DNA from: Epiperipatus broadwayi
Lineage: Eukaryota > Onychophora > Udeonychophora > Euonychophora > Peripatidae
Assembly (NCBI GenBank): GCA_028023455.1
Contig: JAQFVV010012981.1
Location: 273,501-337,500 of the forward strand
Reading direction: 5' to 3'
Length of the DNA: 64,000 bases
Shown: positions 35,929 through 49,199 of the stretch, piece by piece
Position numbering within the stretch: position 1 is the first letter of the stretch
Layout of the letters: the number at the start of each line of letters is the position of its first letter
The notes under the pieces: model-generated
Databases searched by the model: none
What the model saw: only the letters and a program-made list of their open reading frames with translations
Told to the model about the DNA's origin: nothing
Program-made: the position numbers and the translations under genes

Positions 35929-38260
35929 ATAAAAGTCATTTGTCAATTTGAATTGGAAAGCAATAAATTAAATTTTATTGCATAGGAATTGTATAAGTGT
36001 ACAAATTTATAGAACAGTATTTATAAGTAATATCATTGTTTAATAATTATATTAGTTCTTTAATTATTATTCTAACAATCTGATTACATTTATTCATATC
36101 CATTAAATCTTATAAGTTAAAATATTTATTATTTCATACTTGTTTGCATTATATATATATATATTAGTGTCAATATTTCATATGCTAATCATTATCTTTA
36201 TTTATATTTAAGTCAGTTAACATTTAAATTTATTTATTGTTTATTGAAGTTAAAGTTATAGTTGTAACTTTAGTCCACTATTGTGAAGTTTTTATCTTGG
36301 TATTATTAGTTGTAGAATAGCCTTAGTATGTCAAACCTTATTTATTACAGTTATTATTATTACTGGATGGAGTGAATAAATTCCCCATCTGTATTGTAGT
36401 ATCCATGAGTTGATAGTTCTTATATTTCCAGTGATTGTAATCACATATTCCTAGGTACCTATTGTTGTTGTTTTCGGTGAGCCTCTCCATATATCTTCTT
36501 GATGTGTTGAGACAAAAAGATCCAGGCATCTTATTTTGTCTCAAATGTAGGTGTTATTTTGGAAGCCACCATGCTTTTGATATATTTATGCTAGTTGCAT
36601 TATAGAGTCCTCTTTTTGGATTTATCACTCATGATATTTAATTTAAATTTTCCACCATATTAGGTGAGGTTGTTTGTATTTTAGTATGTAATGTCAAGAT
36701 AAGTTTGTTTAAAGGATATGATTCCTTTAGGATGCACTCAATTATGTTAGTGCTTTAAAGTATAAGAATGTCTGGGTTTTGTGCTATCATGATATGTAAT
36801 CATTCACAAACTAACCAACAATATTTTGTAATTGTAAATGTTTGAATTTATAAGCATATGGCCAGTTAGTATAATCCATACATGTTATGTATATGTTATG
36901 ATCATCCAGAACTTTTTCAATGTAGATGTAAATCACTTAATTATATTTAAATGTTTATTTAGATGATTTACATTATGTGGACATTGAATTTATAACTTAC
37001 ATGTGTACAAATGACTTCTAATAAATGCCACATTCATTGAATTCATTTAATATTTGCTTAATTCAATCATTTAGTTATTTGCTATTTATAATTGATATTT
37101 ATTTAAAATAGTATTTAAAAATGTATTAAAGAAATACATTTATAACTTAGATTATCAATGCAATAATATATCTCCAATTTGTTTATCTATTTGTATATTT
37201 ATTCAATTTCATAACAGCTTATACAGTTCCTATGTAAATATAAATTGCAAATTATAAGTGTTACTGTTAAACCTTATACTTAATTTACATATAGAGAAAA
37301 AATTGAGTATTTGCAGACAAAACTATTATGTTTCCCAAATATGTATATATGTATATGTATGCTATTATAAATCTAAAGTTGCCATGTTGAAATAAAGCTG
37401 TATCATTTATTTTATATCAAAGAATGATTTTGACTTTTATTTGAGATTTATTAATTTTCTTTTTCTCTCTTTTTAGTACATCAGTTCTACAAGCTAGCCA
37501 ATATGAAAGTATTAAATCATTGGTAATTTCAATTGAATGAATATATTTTGGATTCAATAAAATTCCTCTTGTTTCAAATTATATTTGGTATATAATTAAT
37601 TGTAAGTTAAATTAACCCTGAGAAGTAATTCGCAATGTATCCTAGTCAATGCTTTATATTATTAACTTTGATTTTATATAGTTAGCCATGGTAATAGTAT
37701 ATTTTAGTATATTCATTTTGAGGCAGTTTATTTTATCTTAATATATGTATAACATTTTATTAAATAGGTATTACACTTCTTATCTGTATTATTTTTATAT
37801 TGAGTTGAATGGTGGAAGTTATGTTCTTTCTTTTTGCATGGTACATGTGTTTTATTATAGTTGACAAGATACTATGAAAGCTGATTAATTTATGGATGCC
37901 TCATAGGTATATCTTATCCAAATCTTTATTTTTGATATAATTTATCCATTATAAATGGTTCAATTTGTAGATTGAATTTATAATTCAATTAGTTTAAAAG
38001 ATAAAACATTTCATTATAAATGTTGTATTATTATGAGTTTTAGTCAATTAATGATTGTTGATTACATATAGAGTTTCAAATTGTATTTTTCATTATAAAT
38101 GTTGCTCAATAATTTAGACATCATTTTTTTATGTATGGCATATATGACATGCTATATTGATTATCCACTGTTTACTCATCTTTCTTTCTTTATATTGATT
38201 TTTATATTTACGTTATCCATTACAAATTGTCGTCCAATGTTTGGAGCATTATCTTCTTCT
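34481..38260. other. AT-rich non-coding stretch
   Basis: Contains the (AT)n tract at 35,857. Frames at 35,105-35,401 (-) and 36,338-36,544 (-) match no family I recognise. The opposite (+) strand at 35,220-35,390 has an open stretch beginning KINIEDGWLSATLSFGAFAL that I could not place. No gene called. Confidence 0.55.
35857..35925. repeat. (AT)n microsatellite
   Basis: About 68 bp of TA dinucleotides. Confidence 0.98.
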
Positions 38261-38368
38261 CATATGGTTACATATATATAAATATGATATGTCATATACA
38301 TTATATATATATATATATATATATATAATGTATATGACATATCATATTTATATATATGTAACCATATG
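38261..38368. repeat. Perfect 108 bp AT-rich palindrome
   Basis: The left arm, starting CATATGGTTACATATATATA, is exactly complementary to the right arm, ending in GTAACCATATG, with the centre in an (AT)n tract near 38,315. I found no mismatch between the arms by eye. The sequence could extrude as a cruciform. Confidence 0.95.
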
Positions 38369-38839
38369 ATAGACTTATTTTACTTACACACACATATGTG
38401 TGAATGGAAAGCATGTGTATCCAAACATATATTTTACTTTCAAAATTGGACTTTATTCACACCCAAACAGATTTGCAAAATATACATATCAATTACAAAA
38501 TTCCAATCATAATACATAGCACAATGATAGGATTACATAAAAGTAACATTGAATATTTCTATTACATTTTTTAAATTACAGTTTTCTCTGTTAATAACAT
38601 ATTAAATTCAGTTTTTCCTCTATGGGTCATATCAACTGTCTAGATTAAATTTTAATATAAATCATTCAATTAAATTCTGATCCATATAATCTTCCTCACT
38701 CTAGATGAACAAATTTCAATTAATATATAATTTGTTTTAAACTAATCAAAATTGAACTTTTACTTCCACTTATAACACGGCTGTTCAATTCCTGAAGACT
38801 AAATCATAGATGTAACCTATTTGTTACATCTCAGTAACT

Positions 38840-39310
38840 TTAAACCACAACACATATTAATGACCATGCTTGGTCTGTTAACCATCTCTGGTAGAATTTC
38901 TTATCACTAGCTTTGAACTCATGCAATGATTCCAAAATCATCTTTAATGAATCAATGTCTTTACCTTTTTTGAAAATCAGTCTATTCCTAAGAATCCAAA
39001 TGCTAAAGTTAATAAACATAGCAAGTCTGATCCATCCAAAAAATCCTTTCTTGAATGCCTGAATTAAATCCACACAGGCAGTCTCTTTGTTTGCAATGAA
39101 AGACTTTAAATTGTTGCACAAGTTAACCCATGTTTCACATTCTTTCAGTATATGTTCCACTGTTTCTTCTTGTTTTCTACACATTGAACAGATAGGGTCC
39201 ATACCATAGCTCCATTGATAGTGCATGAAGGCAGCCATAGGCAAGACCTTGAGGGTGACCTTGATGAGAAAATCAACTAATCTAGGTTCCAATTTTAGTC
39301 GCTTAGTCAA
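38840..39310 (-). pseudogene. LINE C-terminal zinc-knuckle segment
   Basis: A 156-codon open frame on the - strand, the longest in the window. It contains CSMCRKQEETVEHILKEC, a C-x2-C-x8-H-x4-C zinc knuckle of the type found after the RT in many LINEs (zf-RVT-like), followed by a Trp-rich segment with SIWILRNRLIFKKGKD. The frame starts at a Met only because the upstream coding sequence (ILPIGILRFSRL) runs into it, and it closes at 38,840, the likely polyprotein end. The knuckle is intact. Confidence 0.8.
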
Positions 39311-40480
39311 CCTCGAGAACCTTAGAATTCCTATTGGAAGTATATTTTCAATATTTGGATTGTTATGATTTATAGCATTATAAGTGGTCCAATAATTTAT
39401 ATTATTTTGAAATAGTGTTGAGGTGACACTAGCCTCACCTGCTGTTGGATCCAGAGTTTACTCATTTTGGGAGGAGGCCAATCCATAGGAATAATTTCTT
39501 GATGTGGGATTGGACCTTCCATCTCTGGATTATTAGTAAAAAGTTTGCATACAATATTGTGCATGCTTTGCACTAAAAATGTTCTAATCGAGTGAAGGCC
39601 CAATCCATTTTCTTGTCTGAGACTTTGCAGGAGGCTTAGGATTATGACAGGAGTCTTTCCCCCAACATAATTTTCTACATTGGGTTTCAACATTCCTTAT
39701 GAAGGTTTTTGTTGGAGTAAACCCTGCAAGGAAATATATTATTTTTGGAAGCATGACTGCATTTATCAATGCTACTTTCCCAAACAAAGACAAGTAGATT
39801 TTTCTCAGGGGGGTGACAAATTTTCCTATTTTAATTGATAAAACATCTTGGATTTCTTTCCTCATTTTAAAAGGGGGAGAAGAAAGATGAAATCCCAGGA
39901 ACTTCTGAGAGGGAGCCTTAAACCTGCCAGGAATTTGCTTTCTGGTCCTAATTGACCATATGGCCAATTTCTCCTCATTGACCCTTAGACTGAATTCTAA
40001 TTTGAATTGGTCCAAGAGCTCTTCCCGCTTTGCAATTTTCTCCAGTGAAGAGAAACACCACCACATCATCCATATAGAAAATGTGATGGATGTTCTCCAT
40101 CAGCAAAGGAATGGCTATGCCTTAAAGAGATGCCTCAATGCTTAACAGGAGGGGATTCACATAAGCTGTAAATAGGAGCACACTCAGAGGTGATCCCTGT
40201 GGAATGGAGACATAGAGCTGAAAACCTGGAGAGACTCATCCATCCAGAGAGAGAAACACTTCACAATTTTGCAGAAGGGTTCTCTATCATCTGGATGTAT
40301 GCTGGAGGTACTTTGCGTCCTTCCAAAATCCTCAGGAGTATGTCAACTCTGACACAATCAAAGGCTGCAGTGAAGTCAAGCTAAACTGCAACTGGCTGAG
40401 ACATCTTTTTCATGTGTACATGTTCTACCAGGAGGTGAAATCAATTTACCGCATCAGCCATCAAACTTCTATGTTTTACT
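38840..40480 (-). mobile_element. LINE copy (L1/Tx1-like), 5'-truncated within the RT
   Basis: Read on the - strand across frame changes: HRSLMADAVN (~40,460), LDFTAAFDCVRVDILLRILE (motif A, ~40,385), IPQGSPLSVLLFTAYVNPLL (motif B, ~40,200), HIFYMDDVVVF (catalytic box YMDD, ~40,065), then KFLGFHLSSPPFK and a GKVALINAVMLPKIIYFLAG thumb block. These are followed by GLGLHSIRTFLVQ, WPPPKMSK and the C-terminal zinc-knuckle segment. Two stops and several frameshifts are present, so it is dead. The thumb block and terminal zinc knuckle resemble L1/Tx1-like LINEs (inference). No endonuclease domain remains; the 5' cut is at ~40,480. Confidence 0.85.
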
Positions 40481-43400
40481 AATCAAATATTAAAAATAGG
40501 ATTTTAAAATAAATGCAGCTTGAAAAAAAGTTTTTAACTATATGTATAGTAATGTTATGTTTTGACATTATGATAATAAGCATTATATATTTTAAATAAA
40601 AATAAATAAATCTTGTACAGCCTTTAGAAACTTTATAAAAACACAATGTGCCCCAAAATGCATTTGCTGAAATTTATTATAAACTTTTTTATAAAGTGAT
40701 TATAGTTTTAATCTTATAACCTGGATATGATTGATGCAATTAAAAGTTTATAAATTAGTTTAATTTTTATTAAAAATAGTTATTCATTTTTTTAAATTTT
40801 TTAATTCAATTCATATACTGTGAAGAAAACAATATGACTCTTAATGAACCAAAATTTTGTTGGGACAAATTTCCAAGCTATTTTTTTTTGTCATTATACA
40901 ACACTTGAAAAAACCATTGTTGAAGCATTGACACAATTGTAGAAGAAAATAACAATTTGCAAAAAGACTGACTAGATTTGATATTGTCTGAACAGAATAA
41001 TAATGTTTGTAAGTTAATTTTTTTTTTACTTAATTGGTTTATAAGCTGTTGATTTTTAAATGTGTTATCTTAGAATTCTAAATAATGGCAACTTTAATTA
41101 TTGAATATCTCTAGTTTACCTAACCTGCATAAATTAAGTATTATATTTATTCTTACATTTTTGTTAAGTAGTTGAAGATATAAATAATTTCCAAAGGATT
41201 TTTATGCTAACATGGTAATTACATTATTTGTTATCAGTATATTCCATGAACTAGACATCAATAAAGACACCGTCATTTCTGGTAATCAATCAGCAGAAAA
41301 AAATTGTTTCTTTGTATTATCAAATTGTATTTAATATTTTATAAGTGTTGAAAAGAAAAGATGATTTTTTAGAACTAAGAAGTTTGTAGCTATTCAATAT
41401 CATGAAGACATCCTTTGATGTAAAAAGAAGTTGGTTGTTGAAGTGAAAGATGGGATGACTATTTTGTTTTATATATACAAGTTTAGTTGAATTTCACTTG
41501 AGAAAGTTTATTTGTTAATAGATGAAACCATGGTTGTGTAAGAATTTTTATAAAATTTTGTTGTTTTGGCTATTATTATAACATTATATGAATTTCTATT
41601 TTATTTTTCAAATGTACGCAGTAAATAAAAATGTCAACAAATGAATCTATCAATATGTAATTCACATTATCAGATTTTTCTAAGAATAAAATATTAATTT
41701 GAAATTTATTGCTATATAAAATGAAACAATAATTTAATGTACCATTTGTTTAAAAAATTAAAAATTACTGTATGCCACAATACACTAAATTATATTGTCA
41801 ATCACTATCTGTTAATGAGATAAACTGTTCAGTCCTTTTAAACCAATTAAGAATTAAAATAAAATAAGACAACAAATATTTTTTAGGAATATAATACAGT
41901 ACTTCCATGTTTAAAATCAAGTCACAATGGTAATATATATATATATATATATCAAACATCCATAAAATTGTATATAAACAAATTACTTACAATCAGCTTC
42001 TAAAAAAATTAAAATGTCATTTAATATCAAGACTGATTATGTTCAGATAAAAAATAGAACCATTTTTTTATTCTAATCTCAGATTTTAAAAAACCACAAA
42101 TCAGGCAAAGATTTTAGAGCAAATTTGTGCAAAATAGTGCGAATTTTCATTAATATTTCAGCTAATTTGAAATTTACCATATGCTAGTTTTTATTGCTTG
42201 ATTCATAGTATATTTAAATGCTTAGATGCAAATGAAAAATATTGTCAATTATTTATTTAAAAATAATTAGCCTTCCTATTAAATTGTATGGGAGATAATT
42301 TAAATGTTGATTGATGAGTAATTTATATATATATGACTATATATAATAATTAATGCTGTAGCAATTTATATATATAATAATGTAAAAGAAAACTAATCTT
42401 TACACATGGAATGTAGATTTGATTCTCCTTCTTATCGATATATATTTTAAAAGCACAGATTGTCTACCTATACTTAGACCTTATTCTTTTAAATAAAGCA
42501 ATATTTATTGACTTTGCCTTCATTAGGGCTTAAACCTATTATGAATCTGATTTTTAAATTGGCAAATTAAATTTGGATCTAGCATATGATGAAATCATGG
42601 TCTGCCTGCCACTTTTATTTTCTAATAGTTTATTGTAATAAAAGTTAGATTACTTAGAGTTTACAAGATAAATATTAAAACATACAGCTTATTATGGGGT
42701 GAAAGTTTTCTAATTGCTGTTTATCTGAAGAATAAAGTTTAGATTATTTATAGTAATTTAAAGATTTTTATGGACTCGATAGATAAAAACGTGCGTATAT
42801 ATAGATAGATGGATAATGGTTATCCAAATATTTATGTTGGTGAAATATTGCGATATGATAAAAATGAGGGTGGCAGATAAAAATTTAAAATATTTCAATA
42901 AAATTTTTCGTAACATATGAAATATTTATGAACAATTACTTATTGAGTTTATAAAAGAAATAAACAATAGAACGCCATGAATAAAACAAAAATAAGTTAC
43001 ATTAAATTTCTTATATAATATTAGAACCTTTTACGTTTTATGGATAAAAGATACGCATTTAGTTGTCAATAGTGTTAATATTAAAGAAACGGCCACATTC
43101 CTTAAAATCACACCTTCAATTTCTGGGTAACAGATGTTACTCAAGCTGTTTCTGCAGAGAAATCGATTCAACTTTGATATTAGCACTAAACAAATATATA
43201 AATAAACTTGATGTATATATCTAAACAAAATTAGATGTAAAATTATATTCCATAAGAATGTGTGTGAACGATTAATAAATAATAAAGCACTTTAAACTAA
43301 AACAAACAAACAATTATGTGATAAACTTGAAAAAAAAAAAAGCCTAAGCCAGGCTTTAAAAATATTGGCTTAGACTTTTTTAAATGTATTCTCTTATTAT

Positions 43401-43756
43401 TTATTAATTGTCCACACGTCCCTGAGGAATATAATTTTATGTTTGATAGATACTCTGCATCGAAAGTCTGAATGACAATTTTTGTGACAGTTTTCTCCGT
43501 ATTATATGTACATAAACTTTATCAAACATTTTTATATAAGAAATGTATCTTTAACAAAATCTGCATTTATGAACAACATCTATGTGATTAATTTACCCAA
43601 ATCTTTTTGAAATTAACAGGTTTGGGTTGTTTTTCTTAGAACAATTGGATGCATCAGACTTTGGCCATAATTTTAAATGATTTAAGATTACAAAATTGCT
43701 TGATACATTGTGCAGGCTTAAACCTGCATTTATATATGTAATATATGCGGGATTCG
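40481..43756. other. AT-rich non-coding stretch
   Basis: No gene recognised; a short (AT)n tract lies at about 41,934. A B-box-like GGATTCGAACTC on the - strand at 43,749 belongs to the SINE described next. Confidence 0.6.
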
Positions 43757-43861
43757 AACTCAGACTTTTACACGACCACTACTCTCAGTGCCATCTCATA
43801 TTGCTGACACACCTGATCACACACATGTTGAAAAGATAAATAATCACCAATATACGTATTT
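43740..43861 (-). mobile_element. tRNA-derived SINE (type C), - copy of an inverted pair
   Basis: On the - strand a tRNA-like head, GGCACTGAGAGTAGTGGTCG, is followed by GAGTTCGAATCCC (43,749-43,761), a very good B box. Its upstream part matches the + copy beginning at 43,939 in reverse complement. The 3' side continues into AT-rich sequence. Confidence 0.6.
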
Positions 43862-44043
43862 CATGCTAAACCAACAATCATCAGTTGGTCTAGATTACTA
43901 TCCTCACCCATATATACAATCAGTGCTCAGCTTTATATTAATACGTATATTGGTGATTATTTATTTTTTCAACATGTGTGTGATCAGGTGGGTCAGCAAT
44001 ATGAGATGGCACTGATAGTAGTGGGTCATGTAAAATTGCCTGA
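43757..44043. repeat. Inverted repeat, ~105 bp arms, ~77 bp loop
   Basis: Arms 43,757-43,861 and 43,939-44,043 are near-identical reverse complements (about 90% by eye). They are two copies of the type C SINE head to head; the + copy has lost its B box past 44,043. Confidence 0.9.
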
Positions 44044-46184
44044 TGTAAATTAATAGATAAGTCTGTTTTATAAACAATTTTGCATTTGGATTTTTATAAG
44101 ATCTCAGTAAATAAACTTCTTTTTGAAGATAGTTCAAATATATATTTCTCCAGGCAATATTTATAATTTTTTTTATTAAAATCAATACCTAATCACCCTT
44201 TTCAAAAATGTTTTATATTTTCCATACCTTTGATAGATTTTAAGTTTCACAATTATCTTTGAAGAATATGAAAGTGTGGTTAAAATAAGTTTTAAACTTT
44301 TAAAATGAATAATTTATACAGCATGATTATATTCAATGATGTCAAGCACCAAAAAAACAATTGTTTAAATGAAGTCTAGAGAGATAACTTTTAATTTCGG
44401 TTTTGTATCAATTAGTATGATTCGCTATGATCTTTCTTATAGTTCATACATTAACTCTTAACATTTTTCTAATTTACATATCCTAATTAAAGCCAGTTTG
44501 TCCCAAAGCAAAATTTAAAGAAAATCGATTAGTCAAGATATTAGGAATCTTAAATATATAAAAAAAATCCCATTCTTTTTAAATAAAAATGAGTTTAATT
44601 TTATATCAGCTTTAAAATCACTATAACACTATATGACACAATTTCTTATGCTTACACAACCTGTTAACTGTACAAGTAAATTAACGTGAATTAAAAATAT
44701 TGCGTTTTGAATTTAGGCTTATACCTTTATAGTAAGCTAAACCAAAGGGAGTATTAGATTCAAAGATTTAGGTGCAGTCCTCTCAAATCTACAGTACCTT
44801 ACATGGAAATACTGGAAAAGTAGACACTAGATAAAATATTTTCATGAACTAATCTTCTAACATCCATTCATCACTATTTTTGAATTAAGTAAATACTGTG
44901 TGAAGAAAATTGCTACTGTGTAACATCATTTTTCAAAAGGATCATCTTTTGGAAATGCCCAAAGCAGTTTATCCTAGATTAAAAATAAGAAAAATAATGC
45001 ATAATCAATATTGTCTACTAAATATAGAATATCTAAAAATTTCTAACAAACTTAATAATATCACTTGATGATACAGGGGTTAAAAAGTAAAACTTTAGAG
45101 ACCTAGCCAAATGCAGGATCATTTGTATTTTGACTTAAGGGTGTAAAAACAATTACCAATCATATATTTTAGTGGTTTAAATCTTAATATTGATAAAACC
45201 TTATTTTAATAAAAGCAACAGTTATCAGTAAATATGGGCTTGTACTTATCTTCAGTCAGAAAGTCATTCAGAATCAAATTAACATATTTCCAGAGTTTAT
45301 TAAAAATTAGAAATTAAGACTAAAACAAAGATAACCAACATTGTTAATTTAGAAACAAACTTTAGCATAAAGGTAAAATTATATCAATCTAAAAGCTTAA
45401 TAAGTTTAACAATAATTCAAATAATAGCATAAAAGTAAAATTATATCAATCTAAAATCTTAATAAGTTTAACAATAATTCAAATACTTACCTCCCAATAA
45501 CATATTAGTGTTCTACATCTTTTTATAAAAAACTCTTTTAAAAAAATAAACCTAATAAAAATTATGCCATTACTTTTGGTCAGACAAAATTCAGCCAAAA
45601 AAAAGCTAATATACAGATTTATTTTTAAATATCCATATAGAAAAACGTTTTCAAAGTAAACTAAAAGCTGAGGCTTTTTTTTGCTAATCTAATTTCAACT
45701 TATGAATTTGAAATAAAAAGGGCTTCTGTCTAAAGATCTAAAAAAATTTTAAATTAGAAAAAATGTAAATTCATGAGAGTCTAAGTGAGACAACAAGTTT
45801 CCCTGTTTCATTTGAACTTCCATAAACGAAAATGAGATTACCAAAAAGAAGTTTATAAATATTGTTCAATGGATTTATTAGCTTATAGTAATAAAAGGAT
45901 TTAATGGCTTAATAGTTCTGTTGATAAATATATTGACTAATAATGTTATATGTTTAGAGCATCTGACATATATTGTAAATGAAACATTACCAATATATAT
46001 ATATATATATATATATTGTATATATATATATATTTGGTAATATTATAAATATTACAATATATATATATATATATAATATTATAAATCGATGTCTGTATTT
46101 CTTCAAAATAATATAAGCAAATTTATAAATAACTATTTGAAAATACAGTATTTAAAAGCTTATAAAAATATATGTATAACCATC
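44044..46184. other. AT-rich non-coding stretch with a tandem duplication and AT palindromes
   Basis: Contains the duplication at 45,363. At 45,985-46,075 a cluster of (AT)n palindromes is bounded by ATTACCAATAT and ATATTTGGTAAT. No gene recognised. Confidence 0.6.
45363..45486. repeat. 62 bp tandem duplication
   Basis: The block beginning TAGCATAAAGGTAAAATTAT occurs twice with a 62 bp period and two or three differences. Confidence 0.93.
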
Positions 46185-46185
46185 A

Positions 46186-46230
46186 CTTAGGAGTGCTTTC
46201 AACTAACTTGTAGCTTTGTCAACTATCACT
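46186..46230 (-). ncRNA. Hammerhead-like motif, PLE family 2 fragment d
   Basis: On the - strand: GATAG, TTGACAA in the CTGATGA position, a 5-bp stem II AGCTA-CAAGT-TAGTT (one G-U pair), GAAAG, then minimal stem III AG-CA-CT, and CTA after the presumed cleavage site. Stem I pairs TAG with CTA across the core. Core deviations are C to T and T to C in the CTGATGA box plus the missing G, so activity is doubtful. The layout matches fragments a-c. Confidence 0.55.
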
Positions 46231-46612
46231 CTTAAAATGTCAGCTTTCCCATAATTCCATGATGTCAACTTTCCCAGAATTCTATGATCTTAATGTTTGC
46301 TGCTTGCCTATTAATTAAATCTTGCTTGTATTTACATATTAACATCGCCTCTTTAATTTTCCTTTTATTATTATTTCTTTCAGTTTCCAATATTTTTACA
46401 TTGTTATAATTAAAATCAAAACCATATATACATAATTTATTATGGTCATAATAGACAGAAGCTGATAAATTATCATTATTTTTAAAATTTTGTTTTGTAT
46501 TTTGAACCCTTTTAAATAACAATAAGTGTTCTTTTGTCCTTTTTTCCAATGTGCACCTCGATTCACCTATATATCCATGGCCACACTGACATGACCATTT
46601 GTAAATTATATA
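46186..46612 (-). mobile_element. PLE family 2 fragment d: best-preserved GIY-YIG end
   Basis: On the - strand the coding sense enters at ~46,610 directly from an (AT)n tract and gives KWSCQCGHGYIGESRCTLEK, with a Cys pair, the 'YIG' element and the Arg helix. It continues through TKEHLLLFK, a GFDFNYNNVKILE block and NKRKIKEAMLI to INRQAANIKIIEFWES, closing at 46,265. The frame is open throughout, though the 'GIY' strand and everything upstream are lost at the AT tract. A hammerhead-like motif follows ~35 bp after the stop. This copy is the reference for fragments a-c. Confidence 0.87.
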
Positions 46613-47096
46613 TATATATATATATAATTAGTAGATCTACATACTATTCAAGCAGAAGTTATATGAACATAGTGCCATCTATTGTTATAATAAATTTATT
46701 GTAAATATAAAATGAATCCACTTACATTTGTGTCTTCTAGCTCTTATGAAGATAGCCAATATTGTAGTTATTATTTACAAATTAAATATTTAGTTATTTT
46801 ACTCACAAAGATATTAAGATGAATAGAATTAACTTAATCTTATAAAATAAAATTGTTATTCATATTGTGTAAAACTTTGTTAATATTTGTAGATGTCTAA
46901 ACATTCACTCTTATTAAGATTATTTGTCAGATAAGCTATCCTTATAAAAACTGTGACATGTATTTTAATTTTTATTTGAATAAACTAATTCAGACTACAG
47001 AGGGCAGACCATAGATATAATGAGTACGTTATTGATCCAGACATATTTTAGTGTTGTATTATATATATATGTTGATACAAAGATTTTCACGGGTTG
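46613..47096. other. AT-rich non-coding stretch
   Basis: Nothing recognised beyond the (AT)n run that truncates fragment d and short AT runs. Confidence 0.6.
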
Positions 47097-47255
47097 CATA
47101 TATAAAAGACATATTTTGCAGGTTCATCCGTGTTAAAAGATTTAAATATTGATATACCGATGTTTCGACCTGTGTGATCAAGTCAAAAAGTCGGTATATC
47201 AACACTTAAATTTTTTAACATGGATGAACTCACAAAATATGTTTTATATATATAT
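47097..47255. repeat. Inverted repeat with nested hairpin, ~64 bp arms
   Basis: Arms 47,097-47,160 and 47,191-47,255 are diverged reverse complements. On the - strand the ~30 nt centre holds a second hairpin, GACTTG-ATCACA-CAGGTC, followed directly by GAAAC, then TCGGTATATC pairing with GATATACCGA. A hairpin followed by GAAAC and a long closing stem is reminiscent of hammerhead-containing repeats, but no CTGATGA box is present in the right place. Confidence 0.85.
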
Positions 47256-49111
47256 AACCATATTTATAAATATATACTTAAAACTGTGTATTGTCAACAA
47301 GGTTTCCTCTTAATGCTATGAAGGCCATATCTTTTCTCTAAGTTTTCTATTGTTTATAATGTTCTCTTTGATGAACTGGACATAATTATATTTTTTTACA
47401 TTCCATATTATCATTAAAAAAATGAAATATTGTTAAGAATAATTCACATTATTCTTTTTAATCCTATTTGTCTAACATACTTGGAATTCTTTTCTAATTA
47501 TCTTCATCATACTACATAAATAAGAAATTTTTAGTATTGAATTCAAATTTAATTTAATTATTGCTTGCAATTCATATTTCTTTTAAATTATAAAATATTT
47601 TATTATTTATGCCAATTTATGTAGAATTTTATAATATTTTCAAACAATAAAAACATTCTATACATTTAATGACTTGATTATAAAAAGTAATTGAAGATAG
47701 ATGAAATAATAGCTGTCAACAAAAATATATAATATTCAAAATAATAATGAATGATTAAAATTATGCCTGAATGCAAAAAAATAGACAGTAAACATCAAAC
47801 AGTTGTTTTGTCTGGTAAATCCAGATTAGTTATCCAGCATGACTTCTATAGCTAGAATGCCAAAATATTTATACCCAATATATTTTGATTATGAAAATTG
47901 AAGTTGTATTATACCTTTTTTTTCACTACATAAATATTTTTCAACTTGGTTTGAACTAACTTGCATAAAAGACATATGTAATAATTTTAAAAAAAAAAAT
48001 CATTGAAAATAATTTTTTTCACCTCAAGGTTTAACATATTACAAAGTTATAATTATTTAAAAAATTATATAACACTTGTTTTACATTTATTATAAATAAT
48101 GTAATAATTTAAACTTAATAATTGTTTTGTTTTTCTGTACTTTTATTAGTAAAATTTTTAATCAATACAAATTTTTTTTTATAAATTTTTTTATTTAAAA
48201 TATAATCTGAACAAAATATTTTTCTGTAAGGCATATTCTTTTGCAAAATATATTACAAGTGTAATAACATTATTTTAAAATGCATTTGAACCATTTTTTA
48301 GAAAAATACTTTTAAGCCAACTATGTGATATTGCAAAAATATAACCAAACTACAATTTCTATATATGCATATATTAATAAAAAGTTGTATTGTTAAAAAA
48401 ACTCATCAAGATATAAATCGTATATGAATGCATGTAACACACTTTTTTTTCAATTGTACATGACAAAAAAAAAAAAATCATTTTAATTCTATATTAAAAA
48501 TTTATTTTCCTTAATTTTAAAACTGAAATATAAAATTCAATGATACATTATAATTTTAAGTTTATATTTACTTTGATGTCAAAAACAAAAATAAAAAGGA
48601 AACAATTTGGTTAGTTTTTTTATGTGTAATATATTTTTTAAAAAAATAAATAAAATAATCTCTACAAAATTTTGAAGTGTCTGCATAGTTTAGGAATAAA
48701 AAAAAATATGAATCAATATTAAAAGCTTATTTTCAATAACAATTGAAACAAAACTGCAGAAATAATTTCTAATATCAAATTTATTTTTTTAGATGGCGGA
48801 AAAAAAAAAAGAAAACAACATGATCAGTTTTCTAGCTATAATATATTTTTATAAAAAAAAAAAAACTAGATTAATCTTTAAGTTTTACAAAATTTAAAAT
48901 TATCTGTTAAGTCCAAAAACAAAGAAATCATAATTTTTTGATAAAACTTTATTCTTATTAAGAAATAAAATATAAAATATGTTATTATCTTTTAATATCA
49001 AACTGCTAAGATTTTGATTCAGCTAAGTTTTTTTTAAAATAAAAATAGACAGAGTTTGCTATAGCAAAGGATACTCTTCAATTTTATATAGGCATTTTTA
49101 AAATTTTGTAG

Positions 49112-49199
<88 letters not shown>

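Noticed and set aside
39960-40384. Two + strand frames over the LINE at 40 kb
   Set aside because: Antisense of the RT; the - strand carries all RT motifs.
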